Shown here piece after piece: positions 1 through 9,113 of a stretch of DNA of 64,000 nucleotides. Numbering within the stretch: the first letter of the stretch is position 1; each line of letters opens with the position of its first letter. The position numbers were made by a program, and so were the translations under genes. Origin of the DNA: Caballeronia turbans (GTDB lineage Bacteria; Pseudomonadota; Gammaproteobacteria; Burkholderiales; Burkholderiaceae); assembly GCA_001544655.2 (NCBI GenBank), contig FCOD02000030.1:1-64000 (forward strand), in the 5' to 3' direction. The notes under the pieces were generated by a model. That model was given only the letters and a program-made list of their open reading frames with translations, ran no database searches and was not told where the DNA came from.

Positions 1-1
1 G

Positions 2-196
2 CAGTCGAAGGATCAGGAACGTGCGCGGCGTGTGGCCATGAAAATGCGCGCGGGCAGCGTCTACGTGAATTATCCGGCCTGGGATGCGGGCTCGCCGTTC
101 GGTGGCTACAAGCAGTCGGGCAATGGGCGCGAATACGGCGAGTGGGGACTGGAGGCGTTTCTCGAAGTAAAGGGGATCGTCGGTCACGGGGCATAG
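2..196 (+). CDS. Aldehyde dehydrogenase, C-terminal part (5' end outside window)
   Basis: Sixty-four codons remain, ending in TAG. The translated end carries the C-terminal signature of NAD(P)-dependent aldehyde dehydrogenases: RAGSVYVNYPAWDAGSPFGG, then YKQSGNGREYGEWGLEAFLEVKGI, the segment that packs against the active site and forms the oligomerisation arm. The catalytic Cys and Glu lie upstream of the window, so substrate cannot be judged. The gene runs towards the minus-strand catabolic cluster that starts 65 bp later and converges with it, so the two are not co-transcribed. Family assignment is firm; specificity is unknown. Confidence 0.88.
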   Translation, partial: QSKDQERARRVAMKMRAGSVYVNYPAWDAGSPFGGYKQSGNGREYGEWGLEAFLEVKGIVGHGA

Positions 197-261
197 TCGG
201 CATGTGCGTGACCGGGGCGCGTATGCCATGCGCCGCGTCCCGGTCTGGCCGCGTGCCTTTT

Positions 262-1230
262 CTAGGCAGATTGAATGCGCCGTTCGATCTTGCCGAGCCG
301 CACGACGGTTACGCCTGGACGCAACTGCCGCAACGAAGGCATCACGAGCATGCAATCGTCATAGGGCGTCGCGACGGCGGCTCCCTCCGACCATCCGATC
401 ACGCTGCCCGCTTCGTGAAACACTTCGAGGCCGGTGTAATCGCCCGCAAAACGGAAGTCCATGCTTTTCGCGACGACCGGTTCCGTCACGCGCACGACGA
501 GCATTTCTCGTGGTGACGGCTGAATCCAGCCGTCGGGCACATCTTCCTTGTCGATGACGCCGGAGAGCAGCAGAAAACGCGCGGTCACGTCGCGCGCCAC
601 TGTCACCGCAGCCGCTTCCCAATGCTGTCCGCATTCGATCAGCAACGCGTTCTTGCCGCTCGACGGATCGCCGAAGCCTTCGTAATCGCGCATGCGCCGG
701 CCTTCTGGATGGCCTTCGTCGCAGATGACGGTCGCGGGCGTGCCGAGCAGCGCCGACAATTCGATGCCCTTGTCGAGCGGTCCCGCGACGATCAGCGGCT
801 TGCTCTTTTCATGCATCGAATGAAGATCGAGCAGCAGATCCACGGTGTCGATGACAGGCCGCATCGCGCGGGCACGGCGCAGCTCGCTCGAATCGCGCGA
901 GGTGTCGTCGAGCGCTTGCGCGGTCCAGACGCGATTGAAATCCTGATCGACGAAACGCGACGCATCAGGCTTCTTCGCGTCGAAGCGCCCGTATGCTTCG
1001 ACATTTGCGAAGGCAAGCGTGAGCCTGCCGCGACGCGGTCTCAATCGAGCGCGCAGCAAGGCATCGACGACGATCGCGCCGCACACTTCGTTGCCGTGCG
1101 TGAGGGCGTTGATCATCACATGCGGACCGTCGATGCCCGAGTCGAACGTATGCACGTACGGCACGCCCGCGTTGCCCGCTGCATGCGCGCTGATATCGGG
1201 GAACGTGATTTCGATCGGATAGGCGTTCAT
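262..1230 (-). CDS. Succinylglutamate desuccinylase/aspartoacylase-family zinc deacylase
   Basis: 322 aa. The zinc site of the M14/AstE-ASPA family is visible: H45-x2-E48 in THGNE and H137 in DLHS. Members remove an acyl group from the alpha-amino nitrogen of an amino acid; DoeB, which deacetylates N-alpha-acetyl-diaminobutyrate in ectoine breakdown, belongs here. The start overlaps the stop of the upstream dehydrogenase gene by 4 bp (ATGA), so the two are translationally coupled. Neighbours (semialdehyde dehydrogenase, class III aminotransferase, AsnC regulator) match a doe-type set, which makes an acyl-diamino acid a plausible substrate. That is inference from context. Confidence 0.85.
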   Translation of the reverse strand: MNAYPIEITFPDISAHAAGNAGVPYVHTFDSGIDGPHVMINALTHGNEVCGAIVVDALLRARLRPRRGRLTLAFANVEAYGRFDAKKPDASRFVDQDFNRVWTAQALDDTSRDSSELRRARAMRPVIDTVDLLLDLHSMHEKSKPLIVAGPLDKGIELSALLGTPATVICDEGHPEGRRMRDYEGFGDPSSGKNALLIECGQHWEAAAVTVARDVTARFLLLSGVIDKEDVPDGWIQPSPREMLVVRVTEPVVAKSMDFRFAGDYTGLEVFHEAGSVIGWSEGAAVATPYDDCMLVMPSLRQLRPGVTVVRLGKIERRIQSA

Positions 1231-2699
1231 TCGAGACCGCCCTGGCAGAGATATTTGATCGACAGGTAATCGTCGAGGCCGTACTTCGAGCCTTCGCGTC
1301 CATAGCCCGATTCCTTCACGCCGCCGAACGGCGCGGCTTCACTTGAAATCGCGCCTTCGTTGATGCCGACGAGGCCGGCTTCGAGCAGCCGCGAGACGCG
1401 ATCGATGCGCTTGAGGTTCTGGCTGTAGAAATACGCTGCGAGGCCGAACGGCGTGTCGTTTGCGGCGCGGATCGCTTCGGCTTCGTCGTCGAAACGGAAG
1501 AGCGGCACGACCGGGCCGAAGGTTTCCTCGCAACTCAGTTGCATGTCGGGCGTGGCACCGGCGAGCACGGTCGGGGCGTAGTAGTTCGGGCCGAGTTCGG
1601 CGAGACGTTTGCCGCCCGTGAGCGCGCGTGCGCCGCGTTCGAGCGCGTCTTTCACGTGACGTTCGATCTTGTCGACCGCGCGCGCGTTGATCATCGGGCC
1701 GATCTGCGCGTCGGGGTCGGTCGCGGGTGCAACCTTCAATGCGGCCACGCGCTTTGCCAGCAGATCGGCGAACTTGTCGTACACGGACGACTGGACGTAC
1801 ACGCGATTGGGGCACACGCAGGTCTGTCCGCCATTGCGGAACTTCGATGCCATGAGTCCCGCGACGGCGGCATCGAGATCGGCGTCGTCGAATACGATGA
1901 AGGGCGCATTGCCGCCGAGCTCCAGCGACAGCTTCTTCAGCGTGCCCGCCGATTCGCGCGCGAGATACTTGCCCACCGGCGTCGAGCCCGTGAAGGTGAT
2001 CTTGCGCACGCGGCCATCTTCGAGCCAGTCGGCGACCGCGTCCTGCGCGTTCTCGCGCGATGCGCCGATCAGATTCAACGCGCCCGCCGGCACGCCGGCT
2101 TCATGCGCGAGCATCACGAGTGCGAGCGCCGTGAGCGGCGTGTCTTCCGCGGGCTTGCCGACGACCGTGCAGCCTGCCGCGAGTGCGGGCGCGATCTTGC
2201 GCGCGATCATCGCGAGCGGGAAGTTCCACGGCGTGATTGCAGCGACGACGCCGACAGGCTCCTTCACCGCGCTCATGCGCTTGCCGCGCTGCTGCTGCGG
2301 AATGATGTCGCCGTAGATGCGCGTGGCTTCATCCGCGAACCATGCGACATACGACGCGCCGTACATCACTTCGCCGCGGCCTTCCGCGAACGGCTTGCCT
2401 TGTTCGAGCGAGATCAGACGCCCGAGCGCATCCGCGTTTTCGACGATCAGCGCATGCCAGCGATGCAGCACGGCCGCGCGATCTTTCGGCAGCGTGTCGC
2501 GCCAGGCGGGAAAGGCGCGCGCGGCGGCATCGGTGGCGGCGCGGGCATCGGCGGGGCCGCTGTCGGCCACTTGCGCGATGACCTCGCCCGTCGCGGGATC
2601 CGTGACGGCAAAGCGCTTGCCGCTCGCGGCGGGAACCCACTTTCCGTCGATGAAATTGTCGGCGCGAATCAGATCGCTCAACTCGTATCGTTGCGTCAT
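1227..2699 (-). CDS. gabD: NAD(P)-dependent succinate-semialdehyde dehydrogenase-type enzyme
   Basis: 490 aa, full length for the GabD/aldehyde dehydrogenase family. E260 in LELGG and C294 in GGQTCVCPNR are the expected catalytic residues, and TPWNFP (157-161) and the FTGST Rossmann turn near 238 are intact. These enzymes oxidise succinate semialdehyde or a related 4-carbon semialdehyde to the acid. In this cluster it could equally act on aspartate semialdehyde, as DoeC does after transamination of diaminobutyrate. It sits between a tartrate/malate-type dehydrogenase 18 bp upstream and the deacylase it overlaps, so it is the middle gene of an operon. The symbol reflects the family, not a proven substrate. 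Confidence 0.88.
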   Translation of the reverse strand: MTQRYELSDLIRADNFIDGKWVPAASGKRFAVTDPATGEVIAQVADSGPADARAATDAAARAFPAWRDTLPKDRAAVLHRWHALIVENADALGRLISLEQGKPFAEGRGEVMYGASYVAWFADEATRIYGDIIPQQQRGKRMSAVKEPVGVVAAITPWNFPLAMIARKIAPALAAGCTVVGKPAEDTPLTALALVMLAHEAGVPAGALNLIGASRENAQDAVADWLEDGRVRKITFTGSTPVGKYLARESAGTLKKLSLELGGNAPFIVFDDADLDAAVAGLMASKFRNGGQTCVCPNRVYVQSSVYDKFADLLAKRVAALKVAPATDPDAQIGPMINARAVDKIERHVKDALERGARALTGGKRLAELGPNYYAPTVLAGATPDMQLSCEETFGPVVPLFRFDDEAEAIRAANDTPFGLAAYFYSQNLKRIDRVSRLLEAGLVGINEGAISSEAAPFGGVKESGYGREGSKYGLDDYLSIKYLCQGGLE

Positions 2700-2717
2700 G
2701 ATGGTCTCCGGAAAAGA

Positions 2718-3782
2718 TCAGGCGAGCAGATGCGCGATGGCCTTGCCCACTTCCGTGGTGTTCGCGCGGCCGCCCAGATCGCCGGTATGCGGTCCTTGCT
2801 TCAGCACGGTCTCGATGGCGGAGAGCATCGCGTCGTGCGCGCCGCGTTCGCCGAGGAAGTCGAGCATCATCGCGGCCGACCAGATCATCGCGACCGGATT
2901 GGCGATGTTCTTGCCCGCGATATCCGGCGCGGAACCGTGCACCGGCTCGAACAGCGAAGGGAAGTTGCGCTCCGGATTCATGTTGGCCGAAGGCGCAATG
3001 CCGATCGTGCCCGTGCATGCCGGGCCGAGATCCGAAAGAATGTCGCCGAAGAGATTCGTCGCGACGACCACATCGAAGCGATCGGGGTTCAATACGAAGC
3101 GCGCGCACAGAATGTCGATGTGCTGCTTGTCCCATTTGATCTCGGGATACTGCGCGGCGATTTCGGCGGCGCGCGCGTCCCACCACGGCATGCTGATCGA
3201 AATGCCGTTGCTTTTGGTGGCGACCGTCAGCGTCTTCTCGCGCTTTTGCGCGAGATCGAACGCGAACTTCAATACGCGCTCCGCGCCCTTGCGCGTGAAG
3301 ATCGACGTTTGCGAGACAAACTCGCGATCCGTGCCTTCGAACATCGTGCCGCCGACCGACGAATACTCGCCTTCGGTGTTTTCGCGCACGATCATGAAGT
3401 CGATGTCGCCCGCCTTGCGATTCGCGAGCGGCGAGGGCACGCCGTCGAAAAGACGCGCGGGGCGCAGGTTGATGTATTGATCGAACTCGCGGCGGAACTT
3501 CAGCAGCGAGCCCCACAGCGAGATGTGGTCCGGCACCGTGTCCGGCCAGCCGACCGCGCCGAACAGGATCGCATCGGCGTCTTGCAGTTGCGCCTTCCAG
3601 TCATCGGGCATCATCTGGCCGTGCTGCGCGTAATAATCGCAACTCGCCCACTCGATATGCCGGTACTCCAGCTCGATATTGAAGCGCTCGCTCACGGCAT
3701 CGAGCGCGCGCAATGCTTCGGGCATCACTTCCTTGCCGATGCCGTCGCCCGGAATCACGGCAATACGATATTTGCTGGACAT
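2718..3782 (-). CDS. Tartrate dehydrogenase / D-malate dehydrogenase (beta-decarboxylating)
   Basis: 354 aa, typical of TtuC/DmlA in the isocitrate/isopropylmalate dehydrogenase family. It begins IAVIPGDGIGKEV, has IVRENTEGEYS near the middle and ends with EPVHGSAPDIAGKNIANP, the nucleotide and metal binding region. These enzymes use NAD and Mn/Mg to oxidise and decarboxylate D-malate or tartrate-like 2-hydroxy acids. It is the first gene of the three-gene minus-strand unit, 18 bp ahead of the semialdehyde dehydrogenase. Its place here suggests the substrate of the cluster produces a hydroxy-diacid, but which of the two is preferred cannot be read from sequence. Confidence 0.87.
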   Translation of the reverse strand: MSSKYRIAVIPGDGIGKEVMPEALRALDAVSERFNIELEYRHIEWASCDYYAQHGQMMPDDWKAQLQDADAILFGAVGWPDTVPDHISLWGSLLKFRREFDQYINLRPARLFDGVPSPLANRKAGDIDFMIVRENTEGEYSSVGGTMFEGTDREFVSQTSIFTRKGAERVLKFAFDLAQKREKTLTVATKSNGISISMPWWDARAAEIAAQYPEIKWDKQHIDILCARFVLNPDRFDVVVATNLFGDILSDLGPACTGTIGIAPSANMNPERNFPSLFEPVHGSAPDIAGKNIANPVAMIWSAAMMLDFLGERGAHDAMLSAIETVLKQGPHTGDLGGRANTTEVGKAIAHLLA

Positions 3783-3874
3783 GTGCTACTCCGCGTGAAG
3801 ATGATCGACGATAAAAGCACGCACGTGCAAAACGCGCGTGCGTGCATTCATGCTGAAAGAATGAGGCGCGCGCC

Positions 3875-4372
3875 TCAATGATGATGCTGCGAGAAGAGTG
3901 TTTCGAGCGGGTAGTGCGTCTTCACGAACGACGTCTTGATGATGACGTAGCTGAAGTACTTCTCGATGCCGATCCCACGTTCCAGCAGCCCTTCTATGAT
4001 GCTCTGATAATGGCTCACGCTGCGCGTGACGAACTTGAGCAGATAGTCGTAACCGCCGCTCGCGAGATGGCATTCGACGATCTCGTCGACATCCTTCACG
4101 GCATTCACGAAGTTGATGAAGTCTTCGCGGCGATGATCGGCGAGCGTGACTTCGGTGAAGACCACCTGCACGTCGCCGAGCTTTTCGAGTTGAATCTGCG
4201 CGCCATAGCCGACGATATAACCCGCTTTCTCCAGCCGCTTCACACGAATCAGGCAAGGGCTGGGCGAAAGACCGACTGCATCGGCGAGCTCCACGTTCGT
4301 GATGCGCCCGCGCTTCTGCAATTGCGAGAGGATACGCAGATCGATTCGGTCCAGCTTGCTGTCGGTGCTCAT
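3875..4372 (-). CDS. Lrp/AsnC-family transcriptional regulator
   Basis: 165 aa. The N-terminal helix-turn-helix (LDRIDLRILSQLQKRGRITN, then VELADAVGLSPSPCLIRVKRLEKAGYI) is typical, followed by the RAM ligand domain with a VEC/GGYDYLLKF core around residues 100-120. Such regulators sense amino acids and often control an adjacent catabolic operon. It lies between the dehydrogenase operon and the aminotransferase gene, all on the minus strand, so it is the obvious candidate regulator for both. Ectoine-degradation clusters carry a similar AsnC-type gene, DoeX. The C-terminus ends in His-rich SQHHH. Confidence 0.9.
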   Translation of the reverse strand: MSTDSKLDRIDLRILSQLQKRGRITNVELADAVGLSPSPCLIRVKRLEKAGYIVGYGAQIQLEKLGDVQVVFTEVTLADHRREDFINFVNAVKDVDEIVECHLASGGYDYLLKFVTRSVSHYQSIIEGLLERGIGIEKYFSYVIIKTSFVKTHYPLETLFSQHHH

Positions 4373-4415
4373 CGCGGCGGGTTCGGTCTCGCATGTCGGC
4401 GGTCGGTCGATGTTA

Positions 4416-5825
4416 TCACGCAGCCGCGCGGGAACTGAAGCCCGATCCGCCTTTCAGCGCGTCGCGCACGTCGCTTTGCGCGAGCACGTCATCGAGCGTT
4501 TTCGTGAGGCGCTCGAACAGCATGTCGAAGTTCGCTTGCGTGTAGCACAGCGCCGGTGCGAAGCCGAGAATGTTGTCGCCGAACGCGCGAAACACGAGGC
4601 CGTTGCCGTAGGCCGCGGCGGCGATGCGGTCCGGCAGCTTGAGCGATACATCGAAGCTGCGCTTGCTGTCCTTGTCGGCGACGAGTTCGAGCGCGCCGAG
4701 CAAGCCGCGATGACGCGAATCGCCGACGAGCGGATGATCGAGCAACGCGTCGAGTCCTTGCGCGAATCGCGGCGCCTGCGCGTGGCCGTTCGCGAGCAAG
4801 CCGCCTTCATGATAGAGCCGCATCACTTCGAGCCCGATCGCCGCGCTCACCGGATGCGCGGAGTACGTGTGGCCATGTCCGATGACCGCGGACGCATCGG
4901 CGCCATCGGCGATGCCGCGATAGACCGCATCGGACATGAGGACCGCGCCCATCGGCGCATAGCCCGCGGTCAAGCCCTTCGCGACCGTCATCAGGTCCGG
5001 CTCGACGCCTTCCCCCTGGCACGCGAAGAGCGGACCGGTGCGGCCGAAGCCGGTGATCACTTCATCGGCGACGAAGAGGATACCGAGCTTGCGGCACGCA
5101 TCGCGCATCGCTTTCAGCCAGCCCACCGGCGGCACGATCACGCCCCCCGAGCCTTGAATCGGCTCGCAGAAAAATGCGGCCACGTTGTCCGCGCCCAGCT
5201 CCGCGACCTTCGCTTCGAGCGCCTGCACGGATGCCGCGATGAGCGCGGCGTCATCGGCGTAATCATTGCGATACGCATACGGCGAAGGAATGTGATGCTG
5301 ATTGGGCAGCGGCAGATCGAAGTTGCGATGAAACGCGGGCAACGCGGTCAGTCCGGCGCCGATCGACGACGAACCGTGATAACCGCGTTGCAGCGCGATG
5401 CAATGCTTCTTCGACGGACGGCCCGTTGCGTTGTAGTAGTGCGTGATGAAGCGCAGCGCGGAATCGACGGCATCCGAGCCGCCGAGCGTGAAGTACACGT
5501 GTTGCAGCGACGCGGGCGCGAGTTCGACGAGCTTTGCGGCCAGTTCGATCGCGGGTTCGGAGCCGAAGTGGAAATAGCCCGTGGCGTAGGGCAGTTTCGC
5601 CATCTGCTTCGCAGCGGCCTCGACGATGCTCGCGTGCCCGTAACCCGTATTCACGCACCACAGGCCGGAGAAGGCGTCGAGCAGCTGTTTGCCTTCGATA
5701 TCGCGCAGGAATACGCCATCGGCGGAATCGAGCACGGTCACGCCGCGCGCCTCATGCGCGCGATAGCTGACGACGGGATGAATCAGATGCTGGCGGTCGG
5801 ACTCGACAAGCGACTTGATCGACAT
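4416..5825 (-). CDS. Class III PLP-dependent aminotransferase (omega-amino acid/diamino acid type)
   Basis: 469 aa from the ATG at 5825, chosen because AAGAGAG precedes it by about 8 bases; a longer open frame upstream reads Arg-rich and has no ribosome site. Class III features are intact: D254 in FVADEVITGFGR and the PLP lysine K283 in VAKGLTAGYAPMGA. RGYHGSSSIGAGLTALP resembles aminotransferases acting on beta-alanine, GABA, putrescine or diaminobutyrate. The product would be a semialdehyde, which the dehydrogenase at 1227-2699 could oxidise. The exact amine donor is not determined. Confidence 0.88.
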   Translation of the reverse strand: MSIKSLVESDRQHLIHPVVSYRAHEARGVTVLDSADGVFLRDIEGKQLLDAFSGLWCVNTGYGHASIVEAAAKQMAKLPYATGYFHFGSEPAIELAAKLVELAPASLQHVYFTLGGSDAVDSALRFITHYYNATGRPSKKHCIALQRGYHGSSSIGAGLTALPAFHRNFDLPLPNQHHIPSPYAYRNDYADDAALIAASVQALEAKVAELGADNVAAFFCEPIQGSGGVIVPPVGWLKAMRDACRKLGILFVADEVITGFGRTGPLFACQGEGVEPDLMTVAKGLTAGYAPMGAVLMSDAVYRGIADGADASAVIGHGHTYSAHPVSAAIGLEVMRLYHEGGLLANGHAQAPRFAQGLDALLDHPLVGDSRHRGLLGALELVADKDSKRSFDVSLKLPDRIAAAAYGNGLVFRAFGDNILGFAPALCYTQANFDMLFERLTKTLDDVLAQSDVRDALKGGSGFSSRAAA

Positions 5826-5946
5826 GATGCGGCTCTCTTTTCGCGAAGGGGGCGGAATGGCTCTTGACCGCTTCATACTATCGGCAGAGCCGTATCGCGC
5901 GCATCGCCAAAAAAATCGCAAAAAAGCAAATTCGCGGCGTTTTTCA

Positions 5947-5977
5947 GGGGCGCGCAGCATTTTGTGCTGCGCGCCCC
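5947..5977 (-). terminator. Perfect GC-rich hairpin, probable terminator
   Basis: GGGGCGCGCAGCA and TGCTGCGCGCCCC form a perfect 13-bp stem around a 5-base loop. It lies between the 2-hydroxyacid dehydrogenase stop (5989) and the aminotransferase start (5825), both minus strand. Read on the minus strand the stem is followed by T-rich tracts roughly 20-40 bases on, rather than immediately. It would separate the two transcription units. Confidence 0.7.
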
Positions 5978-5988
5978 CGACGACGGAC

Positions 5989-6927
5989 TCAGTAGCCGCG
6001 CGTGCGGTCGATTTCGCCGATCATGCGCTCGCCCGCGCGATGGCGTCGCAGGTTCTCCAGCACCACGTCGACGGCGCTTTCGGGCCGCGTCGCGCTTGCG
6101 ATATGCGGCGTCAGGCGCACGCGCGGATGCGTCCAGAACGGATGCGTCGGCGGCAAGGGCTCGGGATCGGTGACATCGAGAATCGCGGCATGGAGATGGC
6201 CGCTGTCGAGCGCATCGAGCAAATCCTGCTGAATCACGTGCGGGCCGCGCCCGACGTTGATGAACGATGCGCCTTTTGGCAGCGTCTCGAACACGTGTTT
6301 GCCGATGAGGCCGCGCGTCGCCTCCGTGAGCGGCAGCAGGCACACGAGGATATCGGTGCGGGCGAGGAACGCATCGAGCGATTCGATGCCCGCATGACAT
6401 TCGACGCCTTCTATCTCATGCGGCGAACGGCTCCAGCCCGCGCAGTCGAAGCCGAAAAGACGCAGCGTTTTCAGCACCGCGGTGCCGAGCATGCCGAGGC
6501 CGAGCACGCCGACGCGCCGCGTCGACGCCGCGCGCACGGGCATCTCGCGCCATACGTGCTCGCGTTGCTGCGCGGCGTAATCGAAGAGATCGCGATGAAT
6601 GGTCAGCACCGCCTGCGTCACATATTCGACCATGCCTTCGACGATGCCCGGCTCGGTCATCCGCACGACCGCGACATGCGGCGGCACGCCCGACAGATCG
6701 AATTGATCGATGCCCGCGCCGACCGAGAAAATCACGTCGAGATTGGGGAACGTCTGCATGACATCGGCGGGCGGCTGCCATGCAGCGAGATAGCGCACCG
6801 CGGCGGGATCGCCGATATCGGGCCACACGCGGAAGGCCACGTCCGGCGCTTTTTGCGCGAAATGCTGCGCCCATTGCCGGCCGCGTTCGGGATCGGCTTT
6901 ATAGAGGATCGTCATCGCTGTCAGCAC
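5989..6927 (-). CDS. ghrA: Glyoxylate/hydroxypyruvate reductase A-like D-2-hydroxyacid dehydrogenase
   Basis: 312 aa. The Rossmann motif VGVLGLGMLGTAVLKTL sits mid-protein, followed by FINVGRGPHVIQQDLLDAL (catalytic Arg region), ILDVTDPEPLP (catalytic Glu region) and LTPHIAS (catalytic His), the full set for NAD(P)-dependent D-2-hydroxyacid dehydrogenases. The early FSVGAGIDQFD and WSRSPHEIEGV segments are GhrA-like. The likely reaction is reduction of glyoxylate or hydroxypyruvate. Its start overlaps the stop of the GNAT gene upstream by 7 bp; a second in-frame ATG at 6915 (MTILYK) is also possible. Sits in one unit with the GNAT gene and ends at the strong hairpin. Confidence 0.86.
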   Translation of the reverse strand: MLTAMTILYKADPERGRQWAQHFAQKAPDVAFRVWPDIGDPAAVRYLAAWQPPADVMQTFPNLDVIFSVGAGIDQFDLSGVPPHVAVVRMTEPGIVEGMVEYVTQAVLTIHRDLFDYAAQQREHVWREMPVRAASTRRVGVLGLGMLGTAVLKTLRLFGFDCAGWSRSPHEIEGVECHAGIESLDAFLARTDILVCLLPLTEATRGLIGKHVFETLPKGASFINVGRGPHVIQQDLLDALDSGHLHAAILDVTDPEPLPPTHPFWTHPRVRLTPHIASATRPESAVDVVLENLRRHRAGERMIGEIDRTRGY

Positions 6928-7805
6928 AACGCCTGATTGATGATCGCGAATTGCGCGACGGATGCATCGTGCGGCGGCGTGCCGTTGCGCGCCATCTTGA
7001 TGACCGTATCCACGCGCTCGAGCCCGATGCCTTCGAGCCAGTCCGACAGACCGCTTTCATCCGGCGTGTCGATGCGCGTGAACGTGCCTTCGCGGGAAGC
7101 GAGCGCATGCGCGATGAGCGCCCGCGCGCGTCGCGCGTGCTGCTGATCGGCGGTGACTGCAACCACCGGGCCGATCGCATGACCGCGCCCGAACTCGCGG
7201 ATGAGCGAGAAGCCGAGCATTTCGCCGTCGCGTTCGAGCACGACGCCTCGTGCGACGTTCAGCAACGCAGGCAAAAGCGCGCTTCGGTCGAGTCCGCTCG
7301 CGCGCGATGCGAGATCGGCAATGGCGCGCGTATCGCCCGGCTCGATCGCGCGCATTCGCTCGCCCGGCGGCAAGTCGATTTCAGGCACGTCGAAATTGGC
7401 GGATTGATGCTGATGAATCGCGCCGATGCGCCTGAACCCGAGCTTGGCGTAAAGCGGCTCGCCCGCAGGCGTGGCATGCAGCACGGTGATGCGCTTGCCG
7501 AGCGCTTCGAGCAGCAGTTCCATCAACTTGCGGCCGATGCCCTTGCCCTGGCAATCCGGCGCGACGATCACCATGCCGAGCGATCCGCCGTCGTCGCCAT
7601 ACTTCCAGCACAGCGCGGTGCCGACCACGCGCTCGCCGTCCTGCGCGATGAAACCCGCGCCGGCGTCGAGCACGAAGCGCCAGTCATCGGCGCGATGCGG
7701 CCATTTGACTTCCACCGAGAGCGCATGCGCCGCGGCGATGTCATCGGCGGTGAAGGGGCGATAGAGAAGAGCGGATGTTTCAGCGGCGGACACGGCATGC
7801 TCCAC
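6921..7805 (-). CDS. GNAT-family N-acetyltransferase
   Basis: 294 aa. The first 140 residues form a GNAT fold: MVIVAPDCQGKGIGRKLMELLL carries the acetyl-CoA pyrophosphate-binding Q/RxxGxG/A motif, followed by LHATPAGEPLYAKLGFRRIG, the usual C-terminal GNAT strand. The remaining 150 residues are a second domain (ERMRAIEPGDTRAIADLA... VVAVTADQQHARRARALIAH) resembling a degenerate second GNAT-like or YitH-type half, so it is a two-domain acetyltransferase. The acceptor is unknown. It precedes and overlaps the GhrA-like gene and is separated by 63 bp from the MFS gene upstream. Confidence 0.82.
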   Translation of the reverse strand: MEHAVSAAETSALLYRPFTADDIAAAHALSVEVKWPHRADDWRFVLDAGAGFIAQDGERVVGTALCWKYGDDGGSLGMVIVAPDCQGKGIGRKLMELLLEALGKRITVLHATPAGEPLYAKLGFRRIGAIHQHQSANFDVPEIDLPPGERMRAIEPGDTRAIADLASRASGLDRSALLPALLNVARGVVLERDGEMLGFSLIREFGRGHAIGPVVAVTADQQHARRARALIAHALASREGTFTRIDTPDESGLSDWLEGIGLERVDTVIKMARNGTPPHDASVAQFAIINQALC

Positions 7806-7868
7806 GTATGAGGATGCCTGTCACTTTGACATGCGGCGCCGGCACACTGATAGGACGATCCTGCTGCG

Positions 7869-9098
7869 TCAGGTGGTCGTCGTGCGCCCTCGCATCCCGA
7901 GCCATGCGAGGCCGGCCGCGCCGAGTCCAAGCGCCGCCGCCGCAATCCATAACGCGATGGAGAAGGAGCCCGTGTGCGCCGCGATCGGCGCCGCGACGAG
8001 CGGTCCGGCGATTTGTCCGAGCCCGTATGCGGCGGTCGCGTATCCCATCAGGCCCGCCGCGGCTTCACCGCGCAGCCGGCGCGCCTCGCGCATCGCGAAC
8101 AAGGTGATCGCGGTGAAGGGCAAGCCGAGCAGCGCACTGCCGATACCGAAGCCGAGCGCGCTCGGAAACACGATGCCCAGCAAGATGCCGAGCGCCTGAA
8201 TGAGATAGCACGCCGCCGACAGCAGCCGGTTATCCCACGACAGCGGCAGCCGCGCGGCGATCAGCGCGCCGGCGATCAGCGCGAAGCCGAACGCGGGCCA
8301 GAACAGGTCGGGCCACGGCGAGCCCGGCAACGCCTGTCGCGCGATGACAGGAAGAAAGGTCGCGGTGATGATGTAGCCGAAACCCGCGAGGCTGTAGAGC
8401 CCGACGAGCCCGATCGAATCGGCGCGCGACGATGCGGGCGCCACGCGATCGGCGGCATGCGCGCGCTCGCGCGACGCCGGTGCCCGATGCGCGAGCGTCC
8501 TCCATACGAGCGCGCCCGCCACGCACGAACAGACCGCGAAGCCGATCCATACCCACGGCGCCGGCACGCCGAACGCCGCGGCCGCCGCACCGAGCAAACC
8601 GGTCGCCACGATGCCGACGCCGGGGCCCGCATAGATCACGCCGCCGAGGCCGTGCGCGTCGAGCTCGGCGAGCCGCCGCAAGCCCCATTGCGACGCGAAC
8701 ACGAATGCCCACGCGCTGACAACGCCCGCCGCGAACCGTATCGCGGCCCACAGCCAGAAGAGATGGACGAGGCCCATCGCGAGCGTCAGCACGATGGTCC
8801 ACGCGAGCGCGAGGCGCACCATGCGCGCGTGATCGATGCGGATCGCCGCGCACGACAACGCGCCGATCAGATAGCCGGCGTAGTTGGCCGATGCGAGCCA
8901 GCCGCCGTGACGGATATCGAGCGCGCCGCTTTTGAGCATCAGCGGAAGCAGCGGCGTGAAGGCGAATCGCCCGACGCCGAGCGCCACCGCGAGCACGACG
9001 GCGCACGCGAGCGCGGCATATCGCGCGTGATGAGCGGGCAACGACGATGCTTGAGCGGGCGATGCCATAGTCGATAGGCGAAGCGGTAATGCACCCAT
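7869..9098 (-). CDS. YbfB/YjiJ-type MFS transporter
   Basis: 409 aa, hydrophobic throughout with about 12 predicted membrane segments. The N-terminus LGVGRFAFTPLLPLMLKSGALD, then GWLASANYAGYLIGAL, is characteristic of the YbfB/YjiJ family of the major facilitator superfamily. Substrates of this family are mostly unknown; export of small organic molecules is usually assumed. It is divergent from the LysR gene at 9164 across a 65-bp spacer holding an inverted repeat, a layout in which the LysR protein normally controls the transporter. An in-frame ATG at 9068 could serve as an alternative start. Confidence 0.85.
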   Translation of the reverse strand: MGALPLRLSTMASPAQASSLPAHHARYAALACAVVLAVALGVGRFAFTPLLPLMLKSGALDIRHGGWLASANYAGYLIGALSCAAIRIDHARMVRLALAWTIVLTLAMGLVHLFWLWAAIRFAAGVVSAWAFVFASQWGLRRLAELDAHGLGGVIYAGPGVGIVATGLLGAAAAAFGVPAPWVWIGFAVCSCVAGALVWRTLAHRAPASRERAHAADRVAPASSRADSIGLVGLYSLAGFGYIITATFLPVIARQALPGSPWPDLFWPAFGFALIAGALIAARLPLSWDNRLLSAACYLIQALGILLGIVFPSALGFGIGSALLGLPFTAITLFAMREARRLRGEAAAGLMGYATAAYGLGQIAGPLVAAPIAAHTGSFSIALWIAAAALGLGAAGLAWLGMRGRTTTT

Positions 9099-9113
9099 CC
9101 TAGCTTGATCGTA

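Noticed and set aside
1539-3881. A 780-codon open frame on the plus strand antisense to the dehydrogenase genes
   Set aside because: It is a GC-bias shadow: composition is Arg/Ala/His-rich with no family motifs, and the minus-strand frames have complete catalytic motifs.
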